Shown here piece after piece: positions 1 to 9,197 of a stretch of 64,000 bases of DNA (position 1 is its first letter; the number at the start of each line of letters is the position of its first letter). Position numbers and translations under genes: made by a program. The notes below the pieces were generated by a model. The model was not told the origin of the DNA. It did no database searches and saw only the letters and a list, made by a program, of their open reading frames with translations. Location: the NCBI GenBank assembly GCA_937121175.1, contig CAKZKD010000012.1:62001-126000 (forward strand), given 5' to 3'. Source of the DNA: an uncultured Flavobacteriales bacterium (GTDB lineage Bacteria > Bacteroidota > Bacteroidia > Flavobacteriales_G > Salibacteraceae).

Positions 1-2
1 CT

Positions 3-467
3 ACAGCTCCTAATGAAGGTAAAATCAATTTATCACCTAAAGGCATTGACTCTTTTAGAGTGCTCAACGAAAACCAAGTGATTTGGCTCAACTTAACTGG
101 AAGCGGAAATGAAACTCAAGCGCATGTTGACGAGAATGGCCGAATGACCATTATGATGTGTGCATTTGAAGGTGCTCCAAACATTCTAAGGCTTTATGGA
201 AAAGCAACTGCTATTCTTCCAAAAGATGCGTATTGGGATAAATACATCGACCTATTTCCAGAATTAGGTGGAACTCGACAATTGATATTACTGGATATTA
301 AAGCCATTCAAAACTCATGTGGATTTGGTGTTCCCTATTACGATTATAAAGGTGAACGCGATACACTTGGACTTTGGGCTGAAAAAAAAGGGAAGGAAGG
401 CGTTCGAGAATACCAAGAACTTAAAAATACCACGTCAATTGATGGAAAAGAAATTCGAATTGATTAG
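3..467 (+). CDS. Pyridoxamine 5'-phosphate oxidase-family FMN-binding protein, 5'-truncated
   Basis: The frame is open from the first codon of the window (TAPNEGKINLSP...) to TAG at 465-467, so only the C-terminal ~154 residues are seen and the start lies upstream. The text around GKINLSPKGIDSFRV, WLNLTGSGNETQAH and MTIMMCAFEG is characteristic of the PNPOx-like split-barrel family annotated as pyridoxamine 5'-phosphate oxidase-related. Such proteins usually bind FMN or F420 and have poorly defined substrates. A GTG at 60 is an internal codon, not a start. It converges with the MFS gene; I see no clear terminator in the 72-bp gap. Confidence 0.85.
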   Translation, partial: TAPNEGKINLSPKGIDSFRVLNENQVIWLNLTGSGNETQAHVDENGRMTIMMCAFEGAPNILRLYGKATAILPKDAYWDKYIDLFPELGGTRQLILLDIKAIQNSCGFGVPYYDYKGERDTLGLWAEKKGKEGVREYQELKNTTSIDGKEIRID

Positions 468-539
468 TTGAATAATTTGCCAATAAAATAATGTGATAAT
501 TCAATAATTGAAAAATTACCAAATTGTCAAATTAAAAAA

Positions 540-1745
540 CTATCCCTTCCTCAAACTGCGAACGGCCAAAACCATTGAAATAGCAGCTAAAATTGCACCC
601 AAGAAAAAGGTAGCTCCAGGCAAATGAAATGGAGCATCATCTCCACTAAAAACTGCAAACACCGAAGTGAACAGTACTGGACCAATTATACTAGTTGTGC
701 TAATCAAACTGGTTAAGGCGCCTTGTAACTCACCTTGTGCATTATCAGGCACTTCATTACTAATGACGCTTTGTAAAGTAGGCCCAGCCACTCCTCCTAA
801 ACAATACACAATTATAAATGAGTACATCATCCAACCTTGATAAGCAATCCCAAACAATATGAGGCCTAAAGTCCAAAAGAAATAGCCAATCATTATGGTA
901 TTGGTTTGACCAAATTTTTTGACCACTTTACCAATTAATCCTCCTTGAACAATAGTAACTAATATACCTACCACGGCCAGTGAATATGCAACTTCTGTGG
1001 CATTCCATTCAAACCTATACATGGTGTAATAACTCCATACAGACTCGACTGATTTACCAGCTAAATAGATTAAAAAATAAGCCAATACTAAGCCCATTAT
1101 CCTAGGGTATGTTTTAAGATTCAGCAAAGAGCTAACGGGGTTGGCTCGTTTCAATTCAAAAGGTCTAACATTCTTTGCATCAAGAGATTCTGGCAAAATG
1201 AAGATTCCATATAACATATTAAGCAAGCTAAGTCCTGCAGCAATAAAAAACGGAACTTTTAATCCCCATTGTACCGCCACACCACCGATAACGGGACCAA
1301 TTATAAAACCTAATCCAAATGCAGCTCCGATTAATCCAAAGTTTTTGGCCTTAGTTTCTGGAGTACTTATATCGGCCATATAGGCAGTTGCCACGGTAAA
1401 ACTGGCACCAAAGAAACCAGCAATCACCCTGCCTACAAAAAGCCAGAAAATAGTAGGTGCATAGGCATGAAACACGTAATCTAATCCCAGACCAAAAAGA
1501 GCTAAAATAAGGATTGGCTTTCGTCCAAATCTGTCGCTCAAGCCGCCCATAATAGGAGAAAATACAAATTGCATTATTGCAAAGGCGAACATTAGCCAAC
1601 CGCCAATTTTTGCTGCATCAGTTTCATCAACTCCACCTAATTCTTGAATTAATTCTGGAACAATTGGAATGATTATTCCAATTCCAATTACGTCAACCAG
1701 AATGGTTACGAAAATGAAAAATTTAGCGGCGTTTCCTTGTTTCAA
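540..1745 (-). CDS. TCR/Tet-family MFS transporter (TetA-like drug:H+ antiporter)
   Basis: 401 residues with about twelve hydrophobic segments, the size of class-B type TetA exporters. The N-terminus (VTILVDVIGIGIIIPIVPELI) and the MFS loop 2-3 motif GGLSDRFGRKP (residues 67-77) are visible. A second signature, GAAFGLGFIIGPVIGG, matches motif C of drug:proton antiporters. The family exports tetracycline or other small molecules across the inner membrane; resistance cannot be inferred from sequence alone. The first codon is TTG (1743-1745) and no in-frame ATG lies just upstream. It is monocistronic, divergent from the DUF2779 gene. Confidence 0.88.
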   Translation of the reverse strand: MKQGNAAKFFIFVTILVDVIGIGIIIPIVPELIQELGGVDETDAAKIGGWLMFAFAIMQFVFSPIMGGLSDRFGRKPILILALFGLGLDYVFHAYAPTIFWLFVGRVIAGFFGASFTVATAYMADISTPETKAKNFGLIGAAFGLGFIIGPVIGGVAVQWGLKVPFFIAAGLSLLNMLYGIFILPESLDAKNVRPFELKRANPVSSLLNLKTYPRIMGLVLAYFLIYLAGKSVESVWSYYTMYRFEWNATEVAYSLAVVGILVTIVQGGLIGKVVKKFGQTNTIMIGYFFWTLGLILFGIAYQGWMMYSFIIVYCLGGVAGPTLQSVISNEVPDNAQGELQGALTSLISTTSIIGPVLFTSVFAVFSGDDAPFHLPGATFFLGAILAAISMVLAVRSLRKG

Positions 1746-1842
1746 AATGTGGCGTATTTAGCAGCTGCGAAATAACACAGAATAAACCAGTTGTATTCCT
1801 GTTCACTCTAAAAAAATAGGTTTATTTGCTGACAAGGAACTA

Positions 1843-3378
1843 TTGAATCTATTGTATCCCTTGATTGATTTTAAAACCGTAATTAGTCGTTCATCCTATT
1901 CGCGCGGCGCACGTTGCAAAAAATCACTTTGGTTGCATAGGAACAGAGCCAAAGACACTAGAAACCTTCCGTCCGATAGCAAGTTAATAAAGTTAGCATC
2001 CAATCAACTTGTTGATTGTGCTGGTGAATTGTTCAATTCCACGCCATACTTGTGCGCAAGACTCAGTTTAGAAGAAGATAAGGATTGGAATGCCTCAGTC
2101 TTGGCAACAACTGCTGCAATAAAATCTGGTGAATCTGTTCTGGCAAACCCTTCCTTTTATGCCAACGATTTAATGTGTGATATTCATTATCTTGAGAAAA
2201 CTAAATCGGGTTCTTGGAATGCTTTTGTAGTAAAGTCTTCCACCAAAATATCAGACAAAAGCAAAGAAAAGGCAGCCTTTCAATTACACACCATTCAATC
2301 TGCTGGATTAAAAATTAATGGCTTTTTCTTCCTTACCATCAATAACAAATATGAGCGTGGTGACCAATTAGACCTCAAAAAAATGTTCCGAAAAAGGGAC
2401 ATATTTGCTGAATTAAATGCACAACTTCCCACGCTTAAAAAAACCGTTACCGAACTCCGAAAAACCTTAGCAACAGAAAAAGCCCCTGATATTGAAATTG
2501 GAGAATATTGTGTAAGTCCATACAGCTGTGAGTTTAAATCAAATTGCTGGAAACATGTACCTAAAGATTCTGTATTTAACCTTAGACGAGTTTCAAGAGA
2601 AACTAAATTTAAATGGTGGAACAATGGTGTAAAAACGGTTGCTCAATTGCAAGGTTCTAAATTTCAGGCAGGCATTGCGCTCTCCGACTCTCAATCTGAA
2701 GAAATAATTGACAAACCTCATTTGCTTGAATTCTTGAGGAGAGTTAATCACCCTATTCTTTTTTTAGATTTTGAAGGGTATTTGCCAGCTCTACCTCCAT
2801 ATAAGGGCATTAGACCTTTCCAGATTATTCCATTTTTATTTGCTGCTTACAGAATAGACTCAGTAGGCAGTGAATCAACTTTTCATTCTTTCATTGGAGA
2901 CCCCGCAAAAGATTCACGAAAAGAGTTTGCAACCCAACTCATTGAATTATGCTCTGAAATCGAAACCATTTTGGTTTATGACCCTCTAACCGAAAAACAG
3001 GTAATACAAGGATTGATGAGAGCTTTCCCAGAAATGAAGGATGATTTAGAATCCATTCTCCATAAAATTGTGGATTTAGCAAAACCAATTACGAACAAAC
3101 ATTTCTATTTGCCTGCAATGAAAGGCCTTTCGTCTATGAAGCGTGTATTGCCTGCTGTTGCACCTAACACAAATTATAAAAACCTGGAAGTACAATCGGG
3201 TCGAGCGGCTTCTCAGCTATACCAAATTCTTTGCGACGAAAATCACGATAGAGACACGGCCAGAGAACTTGACAATTTGGTGGAATACTGCAAAATGGAT
3301 GTATATGGATTAGTGCTGGTTTACAATGCAATTCGCGCTGCTATTGATGATCCCGTAAATCCTGCAATACCTTCTTAA
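1843..3378 (+). CDS. DUF2779 protein: Cas4/PD-(D/E)XK-like N-terminus plus DEDD-like exonuclease-fold C-terminus
   Basis: 511 residues. The C-terminal half carries an RNase H/DEDD-like pattern: FLDFEG (D309, E311), D411 in IVDLAKP and D486 in YCKMDVYGL, as in DUF2779 proteins. The N-terminal half looks like a PD-(D/E)XK nuclease with a possible Fe-S cluster: Cys25 in RGARCKKSLWL and a late triad C223/C229/C235 (C-x5-C-x5-C), the Cas4/AddB arrangement. A DIHYLEK...FVVKSST segment occupies the usual D...E-V-K place, but the Glu position is Val. No ATG is in frame; TTG at 1843, 1852 or 1861 are the candidate starts. Function is unknown; a nucleic acid processing role is inferred. Confidence 0.75.
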   Translation: MNLLYPLIDFKTVISRSSYSRGARCKKSLWLHRNRAKDTRNLPSDSKLIKLASNQLVDCAGELFNSTPYLCARLSLEEDKDWNASVLATTAAIKSGESVLANPSFYANDLMCDIHYLEKTKSGSWNAFVVKSSTKISDKSKEKAAFQLHTIQSAGLKINGFFFLTINNKYERGDQLDLKKMFRKRDIFAELNAQLPTLKKTVTELRKTLATEKAPDIEIGEYCVSPYSCEFKSNCWKHVPKDSVFNLRRVSRETKFKWWNNGVKTVAQLQGSKFQAGIALSDSQSEEIIDKPHLLEFLRRVNHPILFLDFEGYLPALPPYKGIRPFQIIPFLFAAYRIDSVGSESTFHSFIGDPAKDSRKEFATQLIELCSEIETILVYDPLTEKQVIQGLMRAFPEMKDDLESILHKIVDLAKPITNKHFYLPAMKGLSSMKRVLPAVAPNTNYKNLEVQSGRAASQLYQILCDENHDRDTARELDNLVEYCKMDVYGLVLVYNAIRAAIDDPVNPAIPS

Positions 3379-3447
3379 CCCTAATTTCTCGTTAACAAAA
3401 AAACAGATTCAACTTACCGCCAAACTACCGCCACTATACGAATTTGA

Positions 3448-3455
3448 TATATTTG
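3448..3455 (+). promoter_or_regulatory. Candidate -7 box TATATTTG of the rfbF operon
   Basis: A perfect match to the Bacteroidota -7 consensus TAnnTTTG lies 30 bp before the chosen rfbF ATG. No good -33 TTTG is seen at the expected distance. Confidence 0.4.
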
Positions 3456-3485
3456 TTTACTACACAAACAGGACTAAAAAACACT

Positions 3486-4259
3486 ATGAAAGTCGTACTA
3501 TTTGCTGGTGGTAAAGGCACCCGAATATCAGAAGAATCTCACCTAAGACCAAAACCAATGATTGAAATTGGTGGTAAACCAATTCTTTGGCACATTATGA
3601 AAACTTATGCAGCTTATGGGCACAATGAGTTTATCGTTTGCTTGGGTTACAAAGGATACATGATAAAGGAGTACTTTCTAAATTACTTTAAGCACAACTC
3701 TGACGTTACGGTTGACTTACAAACCAACGATGTAACAGTGCATGAAACCAACGCGGAGCCATTTAAAGTAACTCTTGTAGATACTGGATTAGAAACCATG
3801 ACTGGCGGACGGCTAAAGCGCGTAGAAAAATATGTTGGAAACGAACCTTTCCTATTGACGTATGGCGATGGAGTCTGCGACATTGATATGAAAGCTCAAT
3901 TGGAGTTTCATAAAAGCCATGGAAAAATTGCTACCATGAGCATAGTTCAGCCTGGTAGCAGGTTTGGAATGATTGAAATTGATGACAACCATAGTGTCAA
4001 AGCATTTGCTGAAAAACCTAAAGAAGATGGAGCTTGGATTAACGGAGGCTTTTTTATTCTAAATCCTGAAGTATTTAAGTATTTGCATGAAGATGCAGAT
4101 GATATTATGTGGGAACGTCAGCCATTAGAAGATATAACTGCTGATGGCGAACTTATGGCTTACAAACATGCAGGATTTTGGAAATGTATGGACACCTTGC
4201 GCGACAATCAACAATTGAATGAAATGTGGGAAGGAAATCCAAAATGGAAAAACTGGTAA
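3486..4259 (+). CDS. rfbF: Glucose-1-phosphate cytidylyltransferase
   Basis: Makes CDP-glucose from glucose-1-phosphate and CTP, the first step of CDP-deoxyhexose synthesis for surface glycans. The N-terminus MKVVLFAGGKGTR followed by RPKPMIEIGGKPILWHIM is the nucleotidyltransferase signature and matches RfbF closely. YGDGVCDID provides the metal-binding Asp, and the 257-residue length fits the family. I start at ATG 3486 instead of an upstream in-frame codon at 3444 because homologs begin at MKVV and a -7 box lies at 3448-3455. It is followed after 8 bp by rfbG, so the two are almost certainly cotranscribed. Confidence 0.95.
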   Translation: MKVVLFAGGKGTRISEESHLRPKPMIEIGGKPILWHIMKTYAAYGHNEFIVCLGYKGYMIKEYFLNYFKHNSDVTVDLQTNDVTVHETNAEPFKVTLVDTGLETMTGGRLKRVEKYVGNEPFLLTYGDGVCDIDMKAQLEFHKSHGKIATMSIVQPGSRFGMIEIDDNHSVKAFAEKPKEDGAWINGGFFILNPEVFKYLHEDADDIMWERQPLEDITADGELMAYKHAGFWKCMDTLRDNQQLNEMWEGNPKWKNW

Positions 4260-4267
4260 TCTGCTAA

Positions 4268-5347
4268 ATGGAATTTGAAGAATTAAAATCAGTTTACGAA
4301 GGAAAAAAGGTTTTCCTGACTGGACATACAGGGTTTAAAGGAACTTGGATGGTATTGCTGCTCAAACAATTGGGTGCAGAAGTAAAAGGATATTCCCTTC
4401 CTCCTCTTGAACATAACGCGCTTTATCACCAGGTTCGAGCAGAGCTGTATTGCGAAAGTGTAATTGGCGATATTCGAAATCGTGAAAAAATGCAACGAGA
4501 AATTGAAAAATTTCAACCCGATTTCATTTTTCACATGGCTGCACAAGCCTTAGTTATTGACTCGTATATCAATCCTGTTGAGACTTTCCAGACCAATGTA
4601 ATGGGAACGGTACATGTACTTGATGCTTTGCGTGAGCTAAACCACCCTTGTAAAGCCATAATGATAACCACTGACAAGGTTTACGAAAATCAGGAGAGAG
4701 AAGCTCCTTACTCAGAGAACGAACCACTTGGCGGATACGACCCGTATAGCAACTCAAAAGCTTGCTGTGAATTGGCAATTAGCAGTTACAGATTGTCCTT
4801 TTTTAACCCAGAACAACACGACGAGCACAAAATTTCTGTCGCGTCAGTTCGGTCTGGAAATGTTATTGGTGGTGGAGACTGGAGCGATAACCGAATTATT
4901 CCGGATATTGCAAGGGCATTAATGGCAGACGAAATTATTTTGGTACGCAACCCAGATTCTGTGCGGCCTTGGCAGCATGTTCTGGATCCACTTCACGGTT
5001 ATTTAGTATTGGGGGCTAAAATGGAAAGCGACCCTGTAAAATATGCGCAAGCCTACAACTTCGGTCCAGAACCTGAAGAGCGTATGACCGTCAAAGAATT
5101 AGTTGAAGCAGGAATTGAAGCCTGGGGTTCAGGGAACTTTGATGTAAGCGCGGATCCAAACAAACTGCACGAAGCAAACTTACTTCGATTGAATATTGAC
5201 AAATCGAAAAACGAATTGAATTGGACTCCAAAATACAACGCTAAGGAAGCGGTGCAAAAGACAATTGTTTGGTATAAAGCCTCGCAGGCCGAAGAAGATA
5301 TTAAAACCTATACCGAGCAGCAAATCACAGACTTCTTTAATGATTAA
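4268..5347 (+). CDS. rfbG: CDP-glucose 4,6-dehydratase
   Basis: Converts CDP-glucose to CDP-4-keto-6-deoxyglucose. It is a 359-residue extended short-chain dehydrogenase with the NAD-binding loop GHTGFKGTW (about residues 18-26), a TTDKVY segment and the catalytic YSNSK (Y-x3-K) around residues 158-162. The motif RPWQHVLDP in the C-terminal half is typical of RfbG. It overlaps the next gene by 8 bp. Neighbouring rfbF supplies its substrate. No 3-dehydrase (rfbH/ddhC) is present in the window, so the end product is open. Confidence 0.95.
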   Translation: MEFEELKSVYEGKKVFLTGHTGFKGTWMVLLLKQLGAEVKGYSLPPLEHNALYHQVRAELYCESVIGDIRNREKMQREIEKFQPDFIFHMAAQALVIDSYINPVETFQTNVMGTVHVLDALRELNHPCKAIMITTDKVYENQEREAPYSENEPLGGYDPYSNSKACCELAISSYRLSFFNPEQHDEHKISVASVRSGNVIGGGDWSDNRIIPDIARALMADEIILVRNPDSVRPWQHVLDPLHGYLVLGAKMESDPVKYAQAYNFGPEPEERMTVKELVEAGIEAWGSGNFDVSADPNKLHEANLLRLNIDKSKNELNWTPKYNAKEAVQKTIVWYKASQAEEDIKTYTEQQITDFFND

Positions 5348-5879
5348 ATTCTCACCAACCAACATAGAAGGTGTTTTTGAAATTGATTTTTTCAATATCA
5401 GGGACGAACGAGGTGGTTTTGTTAAGACATTTCACACCGGAAAACTTGCCGAAGCAGGTTTAGAAACTGAATTCAAGGAAAGCTTTTATTCTACCAATAA
5501 CAAAGATGTTATTCGAGGAATGCATTTTCAAACCCCACCCCATGACCACGCGAAAATTGTGTATTGCACTTCGGGTAGTTTAGTAGATGTTATTCTGGAC
5601 ATTAGAAAAAAATCTCCGACTTATGGCCAATTTACGACAGTTGAGCTCAGTGGAACAAACGCCAAAGGGGTTTACCTTCCTACCGGAACGGCTCACGGTT
5701 TCTGTGTAAAAGAAGATAATACCTGCATGGTTTATTTAACGAGTACGGTGCATAGCCCAACCAATGATGGAGGAATAGTATTCAATTCTTTTGGTTATAC
5801 TTGGCCCACGGAAACCGGCATACATTCAGAAAGAGACTTGTTATTCCCAACTTTAGAAAACTTTAAATCACCATTTTAA
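5340..5879 (+). CDS. RmlC-like dTDP-4-dehydrorhamnose 3,5-epimerase family protein, probably acting on a CDP-sugar
   Basis: 179 residues from ATG 5340, overlapping the rfbG stop; the open frame extends upstream but homologs start near MIKF. The cupin core includes DERGGFVKTFH and the catalytic His segment VIRGMHFQTPP. The place where RmlC normally has its catalytic Tyr before a Pro reads YLTSTVHSP, with Val/His instead of Tyr-Tyr (by-eye alignment), which may change stereochemistry or make it a mono-epimerase. Given its position behind rfbF-rfbG, the likely substrate is CDP-4-keto-6-deoxyglucose rather than a dTDP sugar (inference). Confidence 0.85.
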   Translation: MIKFSPTNIEGVFEIDFFNIRDERGGFVKTFHTGKLAEAGLETEFKESFYSTNNKDVIRGMHFQTPPHDHAKIVYCTSGSLVDVILDIRKKSPTYGQFTTVELSGTNAKGVYLPTGTAHGFCVKEDNTCMVYLTSTVHSPTNDGGIVFNSFGYTWPTETGIHSERDLLFPTLENFKSPF

Positions 5880-5888
5880 CACCCAAAT

Positions 5889-8800
5889 ATGAAAAGTTCG
5901 ATTCTCACTATTACCGTAGTACTACTGGCTTGTTGTTCTATTATGGGACAAGACCTTCAGAAGGTTACTTTATTTGATTCTGCAGAAATATTAGATTCTG
6001 CGTACAACGAATACGCTAAGGATTCTGCAGATTATAAGCTTGCCATTGAAATACTGGAAAATGTTCATGAATCAGATACGAATTTCGATTTGGTTCAATA
6101 TAGAAAAGCATATTACCATCATTTAGACAGCAATTACACCACTAGTATTGCCTTGTGCAATTATGGAATTAAAAATTACATCAACCGAAAAGATGATTTT
6201 TACAACTTAAAAGGTCTTTCCCTCAAAAACTCGGAACAATACGAAAAGGCAATTGAACATTATGATGCCTGCATTAAAGAATACCCTACAAACTACCTCT
6301 ACTACACCAACAAAGCACAAGTTTACAAGACGTTAGAACGTTTTCAGGAAGCATACGACAGCTACAAGTTATCAGTAAAATACAATCCGTTTTTTGCACA
6401 TGGATACAATATGATGGGCTATATACTTTCCTTATCTGGCCAAGTAACAGCATCTGGTTTGTGCTACCATTCCAGCCTATTTGTAAAACCAAAAGCAAGC
6501 AATGCTTACAATGTAATTTTATATGTAGAGCAGGTGACCACCAGTAAGGTTAAAAAAGTAGATTCTATAAATATTGTAGATCCTGATATTCCTGCCTATT
6601 TTAAGAGTATCGATAGGATTTTGAACAGCAGGACCTGTATTTCAAGTAATTACAAGACCAAATCAGAATTGAATTACAATATTATAAAGACCATTCAACT
6701 CATTTGCGAAAAACTGGAAGACCCTAAAAATGACCAAGGTTTTTACAACAGATACATCATCCGAAATTTCTACGACATGTGGAAAGATGAAGTTTTCGAA
6801 CCGTACTCCTATCGAATTTTTGAATCGCTAGAAAACGAATACATCCAAGGTGTTGTGAGTAAAAAACAGAACGAAGTTGAAAAATTCAACAATTGGATTG
6901 CGGACACCTACTTAGCCAACGTCAAAGAAAATTTAAGGACAGTAGAGCCCGGAAAAACAACTCAAAAAACAACCTATTACAACTCCAATTTTATATACGG
7001 TCAAGGAGAATTTAACCCCACTACCGCCAAAAACACCGGTCAATGGGTTTACTATTTTGAAGGTGGAAACAAAATGTCAGAAGGCGCATTTAACGAACAG
7101 GGTGAGCGAAATGGGCTATGGAATTGGTTTTATGAAAATGGAAACAAAAAAGAATCGCTGGTTTACGAAGATGGAACTGCCGCTGGAGATTACAGCTTTT
7201 ATAACAAGATTGGCATCAAAACTCAGGAGTACACCTACAACAAAAACGGAAAAATTGACGGTATTGTAAAGCTCTTCGACGATTTAGGAAACATAACTGA
7301 TTCCATGGCTTTTGAGGAAGGAATGAAACAAGGTATTTCTTACGAGTTTTTTCCAAATGGTACTATTCAGCGCTACTTCGCGTACAAAGACAATAAACTC
7401 AATGGCCCTACTAAAACCTTTTACATAAACGGTACGCTGCGCTACGATGGTTCATGTAAGGACAATTTCTACAGTGGAAAATTCACCGAATATTCAAAAT
7501 ACAACCCAAAACAGATAGTCAGAACAGGAAATTATGTGGAAGGAGATTACGAAGGAAAGTGGACGTTCTACCACGACAATGGCCAATTGAGAAAAGAAGT
7601 TGTTTATAAAGAAGGCGTTGAAACGGGAAAAATCGTTTCATACAATTCAGATGGAAGTATTGAAACGGAAAAAGAACTGGACGAAAGTGGAAAGTATAAC
7701 GGAACTATAGTTTACCACGATATTGATGGAAAACCGTATGAAGAAGTAGATTATAAAAAAGGAGATGTTATCGAGTACCGAGCAATTGGCGTAGATGGTA
7801 AGATTATAAAAACATTTGAAAAAGAAAACAAGGAAGTAAAATTTACAGGGTACTTTGCCAGAGGCGACAAGCGAGTTGATGGCCTATTTAACAAAGAAGG
7901 TCGCCACGGCAAATGGACGTACTACAAAGGAGAAAGCGTTGCCTATACCAGAGAGTATGAAGATGGGGTTGCCACTGGACCGTACCAATCCTATCTTATC
8001 AATGGCAATACACAAAAACTGTATTTCTACAAGGAAGGTAATTTTGATAGCTCGTACGTTAATTATTACATTAATGAACAAATCCGAAACACGGGTTACT
8101 ACGTTAATGGATTGTTAGAAGGCCCGTATGTCACTAGAAACTGGTATGGCGATACTACCGAAATCAATTTTTACAGAGAAGGCGACCTTTCGGGCAGAAC
8201 CATGTTATTTGATTACGATAATAACCTAACTACAGTTTATCATTATTACAAAGACTACTTTGTAGCCATTGACCAATACGATGCAAAAGGTGCTAAAATA
8301 AAAACGGACTCGATAAGCCAAGAGCAGACCACAATTGTAAGCCATTTTCCTAATGGAAAAAAGTACATTGAAAAAGGGTTCAAAAACGGATATCGACACG
8401 GTAAATCACTTTACTACAATGGATTAGGCCAGTTAATTAGTACAGGGCATTACAACATGGGGCTCGCCGATGGTGAATGGAGATGGTACTACGGTAATAC
8501 TAAAAAGCTAGAAACGTCAGGCGACTTTTTATTGGGCGATAGAATTGGAACGTGGTTGGATTATTGGCCTAATGGAAACTTAAAACGGACAAGAACATAC
8601 GAGTTTGGAGAATTGAACAGTAGCGACAGTTCATTTTACGAAAACGGTAAAGTGAGAATGGTATCTGAATACAAAAATAGCAACTTGCATGGGAAGCGAA
8701 CGAACTTTAACCAAAATGGAGAGGTAATTTGCTATCGCTACTATTTTCAAGGAGATATTGTAGGCTGTGGATACCCTGACCACCCAAAAGGGAAAGATTT

Positions 8801-9197
8801 TGTAGTAAGATTCCCAAATGGAACGGGTTCATTAAAAGCATTTTATAAGAACAAACAACCTGCCGCTGATATTACGTACAAAAACGGGGAATTGCACGGT
8901 AAATACACCATGTATCACGCAGGAAACAAGCCTTACATTGCTCAAAAGATTGAATACGGTTTTACAAATGGAGTGCGAAAGGAGTACTACCCTACTGGAA
9001 AATTAAAAGCATCAGAAACCTTTTATTACGACAATAAAAACGGTGCGTCAAAATACTATCACCCGAATGGAAAGTTAAAATCGGTGATTAATTACGCAAA
9101 TGACGAAAAACACGGCGAAGCAAAAATTTACGATGAAAGCGGTAAACTACTGACAACCCAACAGTGGTATGACGATTATTTAATGTCGGAAAACTAA
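5889..9197 (+). CDS. Secreted TPR plus YwqK-like MORN-variant repeat protein (1102 aa)
   Basis: An N-terminal signal peptide (MKSSILTITVVLLACCSIMG) is followed by tetratricopeptide-like helices at about residues 30-215 (YYTNKAQVYKTLERFQEAYDSYK), a helical linker, and a very long array of MORN_2/YwqK-type repeats from about 360 to the end. Each repeat has the form G-x-W-x-x-Y-(Y)-x-N-G-x-L. Despite the 'YwqK antitoxin' label often given to such repeats, nothing here suggests a toxin pair. It lies 9 bp after the epimerase and shares a 1-bp stop/start overlap with the next gene, so an envelope-related operon is likely. It is unusually long for the family. Confidence 0.85.
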   Translation: MKSSILTITVVLLACCSIMGQDLQKVTLFDSAEILDSAYNEYAKDSADYKLAIEILENVHESDTNFDLVQYRKAYYHHLDSNYTTSIALCNYGIKNYINRKDDFYNLKGLSLKNSEQYEKAIEHYDACIKEYPTNYLYYTNKAQVYKTLERFQEAYDSYKLSVKYNPFFAHGYNMMGYILSLSGQVTASGLCYHSSLFVKPKASNAYNVILYVEQVTTSKVKKVDSINIVDPDIPAYFKSIDRILNSRTCISSNYKTKSELNYNIIKTIQLICEKLEDPKNDQGFYNRYIIRNFYDMWKDEVFEPYSYRIFESLENEYIQGVVSKKQNEVEKFNNWIADTYLANVKENLRTVEPGKTTQKTTYYNSNFIYGQGEFNPTTAKNTGQWVYYFEGGNKMSEGAFNEQGERNGLWNWFYENGNKKESLVYEDGTAAGDYSFYNKIGIKTQEYTYNKNGKIDGIVKLFDDLGNITDSMAFEEGMKQGISYEFFPNGTIQRYFAYKDNKLNGPTKTFYINGTLRYDGSCKDNFYSGKFTEYSKYNPKQIVRTGNYVEGDYEGKWTFYHDNGQLRKEVVYKEGVETGKIVSYNSDGSIETEKELDESGKYNGTIVYHDIDGKPYEEVDYKKGDVIEYRAIGVDGKIIKTFEKENKEVKFTGYFARGDKRVDGLFNKEGRHGKWTYYKGESVAYTREYEDGVATGPYQSYLINGNTQKLYFYKEGNFDSSYVNYYINEQIRNTGYYVNGLLEGPYVTRNWYGDTTEINFYREGDLSGRTMLFDYDNNLTTVYHYYKDYFVAIDQYDAKGAKIKTDSISQEQTTIVSHFPNGKKYIEKGFKNGYRHGKSLYYNGLGQLISTGHYNMGLADGEWRWYYGNTKKLETSGDFLLGDRIGTWLDYWPNGNLKRTRTYEFGELNSSDSSFYENGKVRMVSEYKNSNLHGKRTNFNQNGEVICYRYYFQGDIVGCGYPDHPKGKDFVVRFPNGTGSLKAFYKNKQPAADITYKNGELHGKYTMYHAGNKPYIAQKIEYGFTNGVRKEYYPTGKLKASETFYYDNKNGASKYYHPNGKLKSVINYANDEKHGEAKIYDESGKLLTTQQWYDDYLMSEN

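Noticed and set aside
3444-3485. An upstream in-frame start for rfbF.
   Set aside because: It would place the start within the -7 box, and homologs begin at the MKVV of ATG 3486.
5889-9197. Toxin-antitoxin role suggested by the YwqK name.
   Set aside because: The repeats define the name; the protein is exported and 1102 residues long, and no toxin partner is adjacent.
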